64,000 nt of DNA from Streptomyces monashensis (GCF_001866665.1 NZ_MLYO01000049.1:1-64000); one strand, 5' to 3'. Counted from the stretch's first letter, positions 17,400 through 26,587 are shown. The notes: generated by a model not told the origin, from the sequence alone. Program-made: numbers and translations.

Positions 17400-18113
17400 T
17401 CACGACGCCGCCCGAGAGGCCTCGCCGAGCGCGCCGGCGGCGCGCGGGAAGAAGTCGACGAGCATCATGTCCCGGACGCCGACGGGCATGTCCCCGGCCA
17501 CTTCCACGGCCGATACGCCGTGGAACACCCGCCGGTCGTCGATGATGACTGTCTCGAACGGTTCAGTGAGCAGGGTGGTGTAGAGCGGGGCCTTGTTCCG
17601 GTCGTACACATGCGAGACGCCGCCCTCGACGTCCTTGCGGAGCATCAGCACCTGGGCGACGAAGTGGTGGCCGTCCTCGTGGATGCCCTCGGGAGCGGGG
17701 AGTTCGCTGCCGTCTCGGGAGGCGACGATGCGGATCTGGTGGATGCCGATGGCGCCGGTGGCGGTGTCGAACGTGCCGGGGAGCCGGGTGAGGAGTGTCC
17801 GGACGAGGGCCTCCAGCAGCGGGGATTCGGCCACTTCCTGCTCGATGGGCTCGAACTTCCGGGACACCCCTCCGTGCAGAGGGTTGACGGCCAGGGACTG
17901 CCGGAAGGCGCGGTGCGGGGCGCGGACCAGCCTGGCGCGGTTCAGGTGGAACTCGCTGTAGCGGCGACGGCGGTAGCCCGCGCCGTCCTTCATGAAGCGG
18001 TCGACCGGCAGACCGTCCCAGGATCCGCGCAGTTGCTTGATCTCGGTCTCGCTGAACGCGTCGAGCGACTCGAGGATCTCGGCGGCAGGCAGGTGGACGT
18101 ACGGCTCGGGCAT
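17400..18113 (-). CDS. 2-oxoglutarate/Fe(II) dioxygenase, amino-acid hydroxylase type
   Basis: A 237-residue protein of the 2OG-Fe(II) oxygenase family that includes L-isoleucine hydroxylase. The iron triad is visible as His145-x-Asp147 (GIHEDGHH) and His198 (RRVFHGVSAVE), with a 2-oxoglutarate-binding Arg at about 214 (GVRDMMLVDFF). The family's GIHQIR strand precedes the first motif. It would hydroxylate a free amino acid or a small peptide using oxygen and 2-oxoglutarate. It sits between an ATP-grasp ligase and two transporters in one operon, consistent with making an unusual hydroxy-amino acid building block. Confidence 0.85.
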   Translation of the reverse strand: MPEPYVHLPAAEILESLDAFSETEIKQLRGSWDGLPVDRFMKDGAGYRRRRYSEFHLNRARLVRAPHRAFRQSLAVNPLHGGVSRKFEPIEQEVAESPLLEALVRTLLTRLPGTFDTATGAIGIHQIRIVASRDGSELPAPEGIHEDGHHFVAQVLMLRKDVEGGVSHVYDRNKAPLYTTLLTEPFETVIIDDRRVFHGVSAVEVAGDMPVGVRDMMLVDFFPRAAGALGEASRAAS

Positions 18114-18185
18114 GGTGCGATGGGGCCTTTCGTGTGGGGCGGCGCTGGAGGTGCTGTCTCCGCTGCTCCGGCGGTCAGGAGACCG

Positions 18186-19481
18186 TCAACGGACGGCTTG
18201 CACGGCGGGACCGGTGAGCAGCTCCTCGAGCTGCCCGAGCATCTCCGGCGACAGGACGTGGTGGCCGGCGTCAAGGGCCGTGATCTGCCGGAGGAAGGCG
18301 GTCTCGGCGCCGTACTCGCACGAGGCGATCATCAGGCCTCCGTACTCACGGCCGTCGACCACCAGAGTGGGGGTGATCTGGACGACGTCGAGGACCTGTT
18401 CGGCTTCCTTGATGAAGATGTCGGTGACGTTGTTGACCGGGAACTCCAGCGACCAGCGGCGCCTCGGGAGCACCGGCGTGGCCGGGGCCTTCCATCGGTC
18501 CAGCAGGATCTCGGTCATGCTCACGTAGGTGTTGCAGCCGGAGGCCGCCACCCCGAGCGCGGTGGCGCCGGACACCCGGGGATTGATCTCCAGCACGTAG
18601 TACGTGCCACCGCTGTAGATGATGTCCAGGTTGATCACACCGGTGATGCCGAGGGTGGTGCAGAGCTGCTTCAGCTTCTCCGCCACCGGCTCGAACGCCG
18701 CGTCGTCAGCGTCCCGGGGTGCGGAGGACCGGAGTTCCCAGAAGGCGAACGTGGGCTTGCCGCCGGTCGGGCCGGTGAAGCAGAGCGGCTGGACCGCGTA
18801 CTGTCCGTCCGCACCTACCAGTTCGACCGTGCACAGCTCGCCGGTGATGCACCGTTCCATGACGAAGTTGCCCTCGTCAGGGGTGGCCAGGTACTGCTCC
18901 AGCTCCGCCGGGTCGCGGATGAAGCGGATGCCGTTGCCCGAACTCCCCCACACCGCTTTGGTGAGCAGCGGATAGCCGATCTCCTCGGCCTTGAGGCGGA
19001 TGATGTCCGCGTACACCGGTACGGCGGCCGCGCCATTCTTCAGCAGTGTGCCGTCGATGAGGATGCCCTGCGGGGTGTCCAGGCCGTGGTCGGCAAGAAT
19101 CTTCTTGGTCTCCCACTTGTCGGCCAGCAGACGGGAGGGGTCGATCCCGTTGGAGACCATGGGGATTCCGTGCCCGGCCAGCTTTGCCTTCACCACTGCG
19201 TCACGCAGTCCGGCCTCGTCCGGGAAGGACAGGGAGACCACGCCGTCGGCGCCCCAGGCCAGCAGGCGCTCGACGATCTGATCGGGGGTGGCGTCTTCGG
19301 GCAGCTTCTCCCAGCTGCCTCCGGGGAAGTCCTCGGCGCCACAGTCACCGTCGGTGTAGAAGATCCTGGCCTCGCGGCCCTCGTCAGTGACGGTACGGGC
19401 CAGCTCCGGGATGTACGGGCCTGCCCGAGAGATGGGGATCGAGCGGATATAGGCGATGCGCTTGATGTCTGACGCGGTCAT
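18186..19481 (-). CDS. ATP-grasp carboxylate-amine ligase (A)
   Basis: A 431-residue ATP-grasp ligase. After an N-terminal Rossmann-like pre-ATP-grasp domain, the ATP-binding Lys/loop appears as YPLLTKAVWGSSGNGIRF. The Mg-binding strand is GTYYVLEINPRVSGATALGV, with the catalytic Glu-Ile-Asn-Pro-Arg. Such enzymes join a carboxylate, via an acyl phosphate, to an amine, for example L-amino acid ligases and carnosine synthase. First gene of the leftward operon; divergent from the radical SAM operon. Substrates unknown, but the neighbouring hydroxylase suggests an amino-acid acceptor or donor. Confidence 0.85.
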   Translation of the reverse strand: MTASDIKRIAYIRSIPISRAGPYIPELARTVTDEGREARIFYTDGDCGAEDFPGGSWEKLPEDATPDQIVERLLAWGADGVVSLSFPDEAGLRDAVVKAKLAGHGIPMVSNGIDPSRLLADKWETKKILADHGLDTPQGILIDGTLLKNGAAAVPVYADIIRLKAEEIGYPLLTKAVWGSSGNGIRFIRDPAELEQYLATPDEGNFVMERCITGELCTVELVGADGQYAVQPLCFTGPTGGKPTFAFWELRSSAPRDADDAAFEPVAEKLKQLCTTLGITGVINLDIIYSGGTYYVLEINPRVSGATALGVAASGCNTYVSMTEILLDRWKAPATPVLPRRRWSLEFPVNNVTDIFIKEAEQVLDVVQITPTLVVDGREYGGLMIASCEYGAETAFLRQITALDAGHHVLSPEMLGQLEELLTGPAVQAVR

Positions 19482-20224
19482 GGATGATCCCCGTTCGATC
19501 GTGGACTTGGCTACGGCGGCCCCTCAGTCCGCCTCCCGGCAGACCTGCCGCCCCGGATCACGCCCGGCCCCTGTGACGGCAACGGACCTGACTCGTGCGA
19601 CTTCTGACGTCTCGCCACATTTGGTGAGCGCCCGTTCAGGGGCACACCAACGGAGTCACCGGTGGGGCCGCCTCGCCGGGCGCACAGGCATGCCGTCAGA
19701 TGTGCGTTCCGCCGGCACGGGAAGCGGAAGCATGAGTTACGGATTCCAGCTGCCCGCACGGTGCGGTGAGCCCGTGTCGGACAGAACGTCGACCGTTCGC
19801 AACGTGCCCCCACATGTCGCTCTGTTCGGTCCGGCGAACCTAGCCGGACCCCCATCTCCGGAACACTGCACGGGACTGACAATCTCAGCCCGTGGACAAA
19901 TTTGGAGGATGCGATAAATCCGTCCGGTCGCGAGAGGCCGATCATCATCGGTTCTGTGCCTGTCGGACCGCTCGCCACCGCCCTTCTACTGGTACGGCCT
20001 TTGCTGTTGACCCACGCATCGGCCACATCGCCTGCCGAACCGAGTAGTTGGTGAACAGTCCAGTACTCGGGTGACCAGAGCGCCTCCGAAGAACCGGCGC
20101 CGGCACCGATCCACTTTCTCTGTACCTTCAGGCACGCCTCATTCCCGTCCGCACGGATCTGCAGCACCACTCGTAAACCGACAGGTAGTTCGAAGCCGCA
20201 TCTCCGCATGTAAGGATCAGGCAC
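19482..20224. other. Long divergent promoter region of the small-molecule cluster
   Basis: This 743-bp spacer separates the leftward ATP-grasp operon from the rightward radical SAM operon and must hold both promoters. A 61-codon ORF (19732-19917, plus) starting MSYGFQLPARCGEP is open and follows a purine-rich stretch, but its codon usage is poor (it includes CTA), so I do not call it a gene. I recognise no other feature. Confidence 0.5.
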
Positions 20225-21658
20225 GTGAGCGCAATTCGCGAAGACCTCGAACGGCACATCGAACAGGGCGTGATTCCGCCCTTCAACTACGCGTACCCGT
20301 CCCGCTCCGCCTACCGGCCCCTGAACGGAGCCTGGAACATCCAGGAAATCTGGGCAGAGGACTTGAAGCGACACCCCGTCCCCGAGCTCAACCTCTATTT
20401 GCACGTGCCGTTCTGTCGCTACAAGTGCGGATTCTGCAATCTGTACACCGTCATCTCCGAGGACATGGACGTGTACGACGCGTACATGGACGCGCTGTGC
20501 ACCCAGATCCGCGATCACACAGAGATAATCCAGCGCCGCAGGCTGCGCACCATCTACATCGGCGGCGGCACTCCGAGTCTGCTGAGCCTGCGTCACTTCA
20601 CCCAGCTCTTCGAGACATTGGACGACATCTATCCCAACTGGCGCAGCACCGTCGAAGAGGTGGCGATCGAGGCCACCCCCGACTCCATCGTCAAGGAGCC
20701 GGATACCTTGGAGGGCCTGATCTCCATGGGCCTGACCAGGGCCAACATCGGCATCCAGTCGCTGGTGCCCGCAGAGATCAGGGAGGCGGGCCGCGGCCAG
20801 GCCAACGAGCGGGTCATCCGCCGGGCCATCGACACCATCCGGGACAGGCAACTACCCAACCTCAGCACCGACTTGATCATGGGTTTCGCAGGTCAGACGA
20901 AGGAGAGCTGGCGGCACTCGGTCGACGAACTCGTGGCGCTCGCCCCGGAGACGATCAGCACATACTTCCTGACCGTCCGGCCTGACGCCTGGTTCTCCAA
21001 GACCGGCGCGTATCAGTACATGATGAGCCCGGATCTGTACGAGCGGTACGACTACGCCAACGCCGCGTTCCGCGAGGCGGGTTACACCCAGGAATCCAAC
21101 GTCCGCTACAAGAAGCTCGGACGCGGCGGTTACCAGCAGAAGGTGCTGACCTTCCACGGTGTTCCATTGTTGGGACTCGGTGCCGGCGCCCGCAGCTACA
21201 CCAGTTCCGTCGACTACATGGTCGGCAGTGTGAAGCCCAGCCTCACCGAGGTCGCGGATTACATCGACAAGGCCAAGAACCACGAACTCACCCCGGTCAC
21301 CGGCTTCGTCCTCGATGACGAGGAGATCATCCGTAAGCGGCTGGTCCTGGACACCTTCGACCTGGATCTCAACGAACTCAACCGCTTCGGATACCGGGAG
21401 AAGGCACATCTCTTCGAACCGGTGATCACAGCAGCCGAGGAAGTCGGCCTGCTGCGCCGCCTGCCGACCGACCGTGTCCAGCTCACGCCGGAAGGCTTCA
21501 AGTACCGCGACATCCTGTCCTGGATGTTCTTCTCGGACAACGTCATCAACCTGGACCGTGAGTACTACGCCGGGCTGCACAGGAACAACAAGCGCGCGCA
21601 GAAGCACATGGGCAGCGAACCGCTCAGCATCTCGGGCCTGAAGACATCGACCGCCTGA
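20225..21658 (+). CDS. HemN-like radical SAM enzyme
   Basis: A 477-residue radical SAM protein of the HemN/HemW type. The [4Fe-4S]-binding triad is Cys64, Cys68, Cys71 in HVPFCRYKCGFCNLY (CX3CX2C), followed by IYIGGGTPSLLS for SAM binding and a C-terminal HemN-like domain with LGLGAGARSYTS. Relatives in natural-product clusters are class C radical SAM methyltransferases or cyclopropane formers, while true HemN works on porphyrin. No haem gene is nearby, so a biosynthetic tailoring role is more likely. GTG start at 20225 with AAGGA upstream. First gene of the rightward operon. Confidence 0.85.
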   Translation: MSAIREDLERHIEQGVIPPFNYAYPSRSAYRPLNGAWNIQEIWAEDLKRHPVPELNLYLHVPFCRYKCGFCNLYTVISEDMDVYDAYMDALCTQIRDHTEIIQRRRLRTIYIGGGTPSLLSLRHFTQLFETLDDIYPNWRSTVEEVAIEATPDSIVKEPDTLEGLISMGLTRANIGIQSLVPAEIREAGRGQANERVIRRAIDTIRDRQLPNLSTDLIMGFAGQTKESWRHSVDELVALAPETISTYFLTVRPDAWFSKTGAYQYMMSPDLYERYDYANAAFREAGYTQESNVRYKKLGRGGYQQKVLTFHGVPLLGLGAGARSYTSSVDYMVGSVKPSLTEVADYIDKAKNHELTPVTGFVLDDEEIIRKRLVLDTFDLDLNELNRFGYREKAHLFEPVITAAEEVGLLRRLPTDRVQLTPEGFKYRDILSWMFFSDNVINLDREYYAGLHRNNKRAQKHMGSEPLSISGLKTSTA

Positions 21659-21754
21659 CAGACGCCTCACCGGCTTTTCGAGCACGCGAATATCCTGGTG
21701 CGGTCATCAAGTGCCGATGACCGCACCGGGAATCGTGATACGCCCGAAATCCCG

Positions 21755-21847
21755 GTCGCACACGGCCTGACGTACGACGACCTGTTCATGGCGCCGAGCC
21801 GTTCCGCCGTGGGGAGGCGGGTGCGTCCTGCCGCAGGACATCAACTG
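21755..21847 (+). pseudogene. IMP dehydrogenase/GuaB1-like N-terminal relic
   Basis: About 30 codons read VAHGLTYDDLFMAPSRSAVG, matching the very conserved start of IMPDH/GuaB1-type proteins (LTYDDVFMVPSRSAVGSR). The similarity ends at once and the frame stops at 21892. It sits in the 270-bp gap inside the rightward operon, between the radical SAM and DUF1152 genes, so it may mark a recombination scar or a deleted self-resistance gene. Confidence 0.5.
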
Positions 21848-21928
21848 CCGGCGGGGTGTGCGGAAGGCATGGCGCTGCACACCAGTCGGTGATTCCGCCC
21901 CGGTCCGGACCGATCAAGGAGAAGAGTC

Positions 21929-23023
21929 GTGACTCAGCTGCTCATTGCCGCGGGCGGCGGTGGTGACGTGATCGGCACGACGCTGGTGCACCACGCGCTG
22001 CATGGCGGCGAGCCGGCCGTCGTACTCAGCTATTCGTGGGAGCGGCTGGTCGTGGACCCGATTCCCGGTCCGCGTTCCGAGCGGGACTTCACCGGTCTGC
22101 GGCCGCTCACCCCGCACCTCTCGCAGATCACGGCGGACTCGGGCACCATCGCCCCGGCGGGTTCCACTCTGCCCCGGCTGGCCGCCGAGCTGCCGATCAC
22201 GCTGGGGCTGCTGAACCCGTACGGGGGCGTTCCGCAACTGGCCCGCCAGGTCGCGGAGGCAGCGGAGAAGTACGCCGTGGACGAGGTCGCGGTGGTGGAC
22301 GTCGGCGGGGACGTCTTCGCGCGCGGCGACGAGCCGACGCTGCTCAGCCCGCTCCCGGACGCCCTGGTGATAGCCGCCTGCGTCGCCGCAGGGGTTCCGG
22401 CACATCTGCACCTCGCGGGCCCGGGTCTTGACTGCGAGATCCCTGAGCAGGACCTGCTGCCCGACCTGGGCACGGACTGGCTCACCCTCACCGAGGCCGA
22501 TACCCGCGGCGTCGCTCACCTCTTCGACTGGCATCCGACGGAGGCCAGCGCGCTGCTCGCCGCGGCGGCGCGCGGACGGCGTGGCGGCTGCTTCGTACGC
22601 GACACCGGCAGACCGGTGGTACTCAGCGATGCCAGTGCCCGGGTCTACCGCATTCCCGTGGACCGGGTACTGGCCCGCAACCGGCTGGCCCACGAACTGT
22701 ACACGCGCTCGGCCGCCACCCTGGACGAGGCGGAGCAAGCCAGTTGGAACGTCTGCGGATTCTCCGAGCTACGGCGCGAGCGCGAACAGTCCCTCCTGCT
22801 CCAGGAACGGAACTCCCCCGACAACTCGGTGGACGACGCCTGGCTCCGCCTCGACGCCTGGCTGGAACAGCTGGAGAACGCCGACTCCCAGGCCCATTAC
22901 GCCACTTTCCGCTACCTGACCGAAGGGCTCGGCCTCACCGGCGACGCGGCACTGACCCTCCGCGCCCGGCTCGTCGAGCAGCGCCCGCACCAGTACGCCA
23001 CACCCCTGTTCGCCCTCCGGTAA
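21929..23023 (+). CDS. DUF1152 family protein
   Basis: A 364-residue protein beginning with a glycine-rich nucleotide-binding-like loop (LLIAAGGGGDVIGT), then DEVAVVDVGGDVFARGDEP, characteristic of DUF1152. The family is of unknown function and found scattered in actinobacterial and archaeal genomes. An AAGGAG ribosome site precedes the GTG at 21929. The gene is followed 63 bp later by an ATP-grasp ligase, so it is likely part of the pathway, perhaps handling a nucleotide or phosphorylated intermediate (inference). Confidence 0.8.
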   Translation: MTQLLIAAGGGGDVIGTTLVHHALHGGEPAVVLSYSWERLVVDPIPGPRSERDFTGLRPLTPHLSQITADSGTIAPAGSTLPRLAAELPITLGLLNPYGGVPQLARQVAEAAEKYAVDEVAVVDVGGDVFARGDEPTLLSPLPDALVIAACVAAGVPAHLHLAGPGLDCEIPEQDLLPDLGTDWLTLTEADTRGVAHLFDWHPTEASALLAAAARGRRGGCFVRDTGRPVVLSDASARVYRIPVDRVLARNRLAHELYTRSAATLDEAEQASWNVCGFSELRREREQSLLLQERNSPDNSVDDAWLRLDAWLEQLENADSQAHYATFRYLTEGLGLTGDAALTLRARLVEQRPHQYATPLFALR

Positions 23024-23086
23024 CGGCCCACATCTCTCCTGCACCTGCTCGTCATCCTGTGCACCCCTCAGAAGGGACACCACTCC

Positions 23087-24331
23087 ATGCCCAAGCTGCT
23101 CCTGCTCGAAGCGATGGGGAACACCGGCGAATATGTCTTCGATGCCGCCCGGGACATGGGCGTCGACGTCATCGTCGTCACCCACCAAGACGTCTTCGAG
23201 GACTGGTACTCCCCCTCGCTCCAGGCCAAGATCAAGCAGTACGGGAAGCTGGTGTTCACCGACTTCTCCGAGAGCGAGGGCGCGCTGCGGCACCTCGCGG
23301 AGCTGGCGCGGGCCGAGGACGTCGACGGCGTGGTCGCCTGCTGGGAGTTCCTGACCCCGCTCGTCGCGCGGCTCACCGCCGACCTCGGGCTTCCGGGCAA
23401 CGACCCGGCACGGGCCCTGAGTTGCAGAAACAAGCGCATCATGGCGCGCGCCTTCACCGAGCACGGCATCCCGGCCCCCAGGACCGTGGCCGCGCGGACC
23501 GTCGCGGAGGCGTACGCACTGGTGGATGCAGCGGGCCTGGAGTACCCGATCGTGGTGAAGCCGGCCGAGCAGTCCGGTTCCTGGGGTGTGTCGGTGGTCC
23601 GCAGCGACGAGGAACTGAAGGCGGCCTTCACCACAGCCCAGTCCCATTTGTTCCAGATGCCGCACGGCATACCGCTGGACCCGCATGTGGTGATCCAGGA
23701 GTACGTCGACGGTGTCGAGTTCAGCATCGAGACAGTGGTGGCACGCGGGGTGGCGACCCCGCTGTGCCCGTACGACAAGTTCACCACCGACGGCGCCAAG
23801 CGGGCCGAGTTCGGACACACCGTCCCGGCGGAACTGGACGAGGCATCGGTACGTGTCGTGCAGCAGGCCGCGGTGGCCGCCGCGCAGGCGCTCGGCATCA
23901 CCAACGGCGTCGCCCACACCGAACTCAAGCTGCAGCCGGACGGCACCACCCGGCTGATCGAACTCGGCGCCCGGCTGCCCGGTGACCATGTGGTCGCGCT
24001 GATGCGGCAGGCGCGCGGGATCGACGAAGCCAGGATCTACGTACAGCTGGCACTCGGCCTGGAGCCGTCCCTCACGCCCACCGCCGACACCGCGGCCGGC
24101 ATCCGCTTCCTGACCCCGCCCCGCGGCGGGGTGCTCCGGTCGGTCAGCGGCATCGGACACTCCGACGCGGTGGCCGTGAGCCGCTTCACCGTCGAGCCGG
24201 GCGGCGAGGTGCGCGAGCCCGGGGACAACGACTCCCGGGTCGGATACGTGATACTGCACGCCGACACCGCCGCCAAGGTCAACGCGGCCGCGGCCAGGGT
24301 CCTTGCGGACGTCACCATCGAGGTCGCCTGA
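23087..24331 (+). CDS. ATP-grasp ligase (B), L-amino acid ligase-like
   Basis: A 414-residue ATP-grasp protein of the BacD/carnosine-synthase-like type. The pre-ATP-grasp domain opens MPKLLLLEAMGNTGEYVFDA. The ATP-binding strand is YPIVVKPAEQSGSWGVSVV, and the Mg site is TELKLQPDGTTRLIELGARL followed by PGDHV. Enzymes of this kind form alpha-dipeptides from free amino acids with release of ADP and phosphate. Its TGA overlaps the ATG of the next gene (TGATG), so translation is coupled. With ligase A and the third ligase-like protein, it could assemble a short peptide without an NRPS. Confidence 0.85.
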   Translation: MPKLLLLEAMGNTGEYVFDAARDMGVDVIVVTHQDVFEDWYSPSLQAKIKQYGKLVFTDFSESEGALRHLAELARAEDVDGVVACWEFLTPLVARLTADLGLPGNDPARALSCRNKRIMARAFTEHGIPAPRTVAARTVAEAYALVDAAGLEYPIVVKPAEQSGSWGVSVVRSDEELKAAFTTAQSHLFQMPHGIPLDPHVVIQEYVDGVEFSIETVVARGVATPLCPYDKFTTDGAKRAEFGHTVPAELDEASVRVVQQAAVAAAQALGITNGVAHTELKLQPDGTTRLIELGARLPGDHVVALMRQARGIDEARIYVQLALGLEPSLTPTADTAAGIRFLTPPRGGVLRSVSGIGHSDAVAVSRFTVEPGGEVREPGDNDSRVGYVILHADTAAKVNAAAARVLADVTIEVA

Positions 24332-25677
24332 TGTCCGCCGCTGCCAGGATCACCCGGCAGTATCTCGCGGGCCTGCCCGCCGGGTGCGCACCGGAGCGCT
24401 CCTGCGAGAACTCCCCCCTGGCCGGGGACATCTACGGCAGCGCCTTCCTGACCCGCCCGGTCTTCCTCGGCCGCGGCGAGAGCAACGCCCTCGGAGCCCG
24501 GCTCAGTGCGCTGTACGACCTGCTGCTGACCCTGCCCGACCGGCTGCACGACGGCGACCTGCGCGCCTTCGCCACTGCCCTCGGCTGGACTCCGGAACAG
24601 ATCAGCGCCGCCCTACGGGCCGACGGTAGACCCCGCCGACTCCCGCGCAGCGCCCGCGCCGACCTCTATCGGAGTCAGGACGGATTCCGGCTTCTCGAAC
24701 TGAACGGCGGTAGCCCGCTGGGAGGTTGGGATATCTCACTGCTCAATCGCGCGCTGCTCCAGGAACCGTACATCGCCTCGTTCGTGGACGAACACCGCCT
24801 GGAATCCACCGACGGAATCGCGGTGCTGACAACGCTGTGGCGGGAGTCCTTCCCCTCTTTCGACTCCGCCACCCGACCGGTCGTCGCCTTGCTCGAGTGG
24901 CCGGGGAGCTACCCCGTGATGGAGACACATCTGCGCCGGATGGCCACGCTGCTCGCCGCACACGGCGTCGAGGCGGTGCCGTGCCACCTCGGACAGTTGG
25001 AGTACTGCGCGGATGGCGTCCATGTCGGCCGGCGCCGGATCGACCTGGTCCACCGCTGGTTCGTCATCAACGACGTGGCCACCGCCGAGGACGCTGCCTT
25101 GCTCGCCCCGCTCTCCGAGGCCGCCGACCGGGATCTGGTCAGCCTCTTCACCCCGCTGGAGAACGAGGTCTACGGCAGCAAGGCCGCCCTGGCTCTGCTG
25201 AGCGACGATCGCCACCGTTCCTTGTTCGACCGGGCCGAGCTGGACGTGATCGACGGACTGCTCCCCTGGACCCGGCTGGTCCGCGACGAGAAGGTCGAGG
25301 CTGCCGGGGAACACGTGGATCTGCTCCGTTACGCGCTGGCGCACCGGGACGACCTGGTGCTCAAGGCAAGCAGCTCGCACAGCGGCCTCGACGTGCTGGC
25401 GGGCTGGCAGACGTCTGCCGACGCATGGGCGGCCGCCGTCCGCGCGGCGGTGGACGGCCCGGTCATCCTTCAGCGCCGCGTTCGCCCTGTGCCCGAGGAC
25501 TTCCCTGCCCCGGGCGGCGGCCCGCCCGTACCCGCGGTCCTCACCTGGGGCGTCTTCCTCGCGGGGCACGGCTACGGCGGCGCATATCTGCGCGGCACCA
25601 CCGCGCTGGACAGCGGAGTGATCAGCTCGGGGGCAGGCGGCCGTCTGGGCACCGTGTTCCTGGCCGAGGACGGGTAG
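24331..25677 (+). CDS. Divergent ATP-grasp-like ligase (C)
   Basis: A 448-residue protein with no sharp motif but the layout of circularly permuted or pre-ATP-grasp-type ligases: GFRLLELNGGSPLGGWD at about residues 113-129, FTPLENEVYGSKAALALL in the middle, a LVLKASSSHSGLDVL nucleotide-binding-like strand, then VILQRRVRPVPEDFP and a Gly-rich end. I know similar hypothetical proteins in other actinomycetes. Translationally coupled to ligase B. It may catalyse a second amide bond or a cyclisation; the assignment to the ATP-grasp fold is an inference from the spacing of these blocks. Confidence 0.6.
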   Translation: MSAAARITRQYLAGLPAGCAPERSCENSPLAGDIYGSAFLTRPVFLGRGESNALGARLSALYDLLLTLPDRLHDGDLRAFATALGWTPEQISAALRADGRPRRLPRSARADLYRSQDGFRLLELNGGSPLGGWDISLLNRALLQEPYIASFVDEHRLESTDGIAVLTTLWRESFPSFDSATRPVVALLEWPGSYPVMETHLRRMATLLAAHGVEAVPCHLGQLEYCADGVHVGRRRIDLVHRWFVINDVATAEDAALLAPLSEAADRDLVSLFTPLENEVYGSKAALALLSDDRHRSLFDRAELDVIDGLLPWTRLVRDEKVEAAGEHVDLLRYALAHRDDLVLKASSSHSGLDVLAGWQTSADAWAAAVRAAVDGPVILQRRVRPVPEDFPAPGGGPPVPAVLTWGVFLAGHGYGGAYLRGTTALDSGVISSGAGGRLGTVFLAEDG

Positions 25678-25935
25678 GAGGGCGACACCCACGGCACGTG
25701 CGTCGGGATGGTAGAGGGCGTACGGTGCTTGGCGGAGCGAGGACTCCCTCCGCCGTGGCGGCCAGGCCTCTGCGCGATGATGGGTGCTTTCTGCCGCGCG
25801 GGCCCGGTATACGACATGGCCGACGCCGACCGCGCCGTCGGGCTCTTCTCCCATCCGGGGCCTGCGCGTCGGGGAGATCAGGCCGGCGGCGCCGGGCACC
25901 TTGCTGCTCACGAACATCCGGCGAAGCGGCTGGTG

Positions 25936-26025
25936 TTGGGGGGCGCCCGCATCTTGGAGGGCGCCCGCATCTTGGGGGGCGCCCGCATCTTGGGGGGCGC
26001 CCGCATCTTGTGCGGCGTCCGCTCG
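25936..26025 (+). repeat. 18-bp tandem repeat (four copies plus a degenerate fifth)
   Basis: TTGGGGGGCGCCCGCATC repeats head-to-tail at 25936, 25954, 25972 and 25990 with one substitution in copy 2; a fifth degenerate copy runs to 26025. Each unit carries a G-run of up to six, evenly spaced every 18 bp. The rest of 25678-26167 holds no gene I can support; a short plus-strand reading through the repeat (LGGARI)n lacks a convincing start. Confidence 0.85.
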
Positions 26026-26167
26026 TGCGGCGTCCGGTAGGGTGCCAGTTGCCGTTGCCGCCCACTGGGACGTGCCCGCCCTTCTGGGCCTGCTGGCAGC
26101 GCACCGCCGCGGCCTGTCCACTCTCCGCGCCGCCGCAGCGCACTTCTGGGGGTCACGACACGCGAGG

Positions 26168-26587
26168 TCAGGCGGGTGGCAGCTGCCCGATGACGGACAC
26201 CTTCCGGCGTGAGGCGGGGCAGGTCCACCATGCGTTGTCGGGTTCGACGCTCGGCCGCATCGGATGCCGGTGGCCGGGGCAGCTGGGCCACTGGATGAAC
26301 TCGTAACCGGCCAGATGATCCTGGACAGCTTCGGCGAGACCGACGGTCATCGCGGGCACGTCATCGTCGGGCACGACGCGGCTACCGAACCGGGTCCCCT
26401 CATCGGTGCGCAGCCCGACGAGGATGCCGGGCAGCGTTCCTTCCCGGCCGGCCCACCAACGCAGCCCGGGCAACCGGACGGGCTCGGCCAGGAGATCGTG
26501 GCCAACCCGCGCGCAGGATGCGGCGAGGCCGGCCGGCACGCCCTCGACGGGCGCTCCGGCCAGCTTCCACTGCGCGAGAACCTGCAT
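26168..26587 (-). CDS. Hypothetical protein with C-terminal Cys/His cluster
   Basis: A 139-residue protein starting MQVLAQWKLAGAPVEG at the ATG at 26587. The C-terminal third has FIQWPSCPGHRHPMRPSV followed by AWWTCPAS, a C-x2-H-x-H and later Cys arrangement that could bind zinc. I recall this type in other Streptomyces, without a function. It stands alone, convergent with the ligase operon. Confidence 0.6.
   Translation of the reverse strand: MQVLAQWKLAGAPVEGVPAGLAASCARVGHDLLAEPVRLPGLRWWAGREGTLPGILVGLRTDEGTRFGSRVVPDDDVPAMTVGLAEAVQDHLAGYEFIQWPSCPGHRHPMRPSVEPDNAWWTCPASRRKVSVIGQLPPA

Noticed and set aside
19732..19917. 61-codon ORF (MSYGFQLPARCGEP...) in the divergent promoter of the biosynthetic cluster, considered as a RiPP precursor
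   Set aside because: Poor codon usage for this organism (includes CTA), no clear core or leader pattern, and no RiPP-type recognition enzyme beside it.
20225..21658. Calling the HemN-like protein an oxygen-independent coproporphyrinogen dehydrogenase
   Set aside because: No haem genes nearby, and the neighbours are ligases and an amino-acid-type hydroxylase; the HemN-like fold alone does not fix function.
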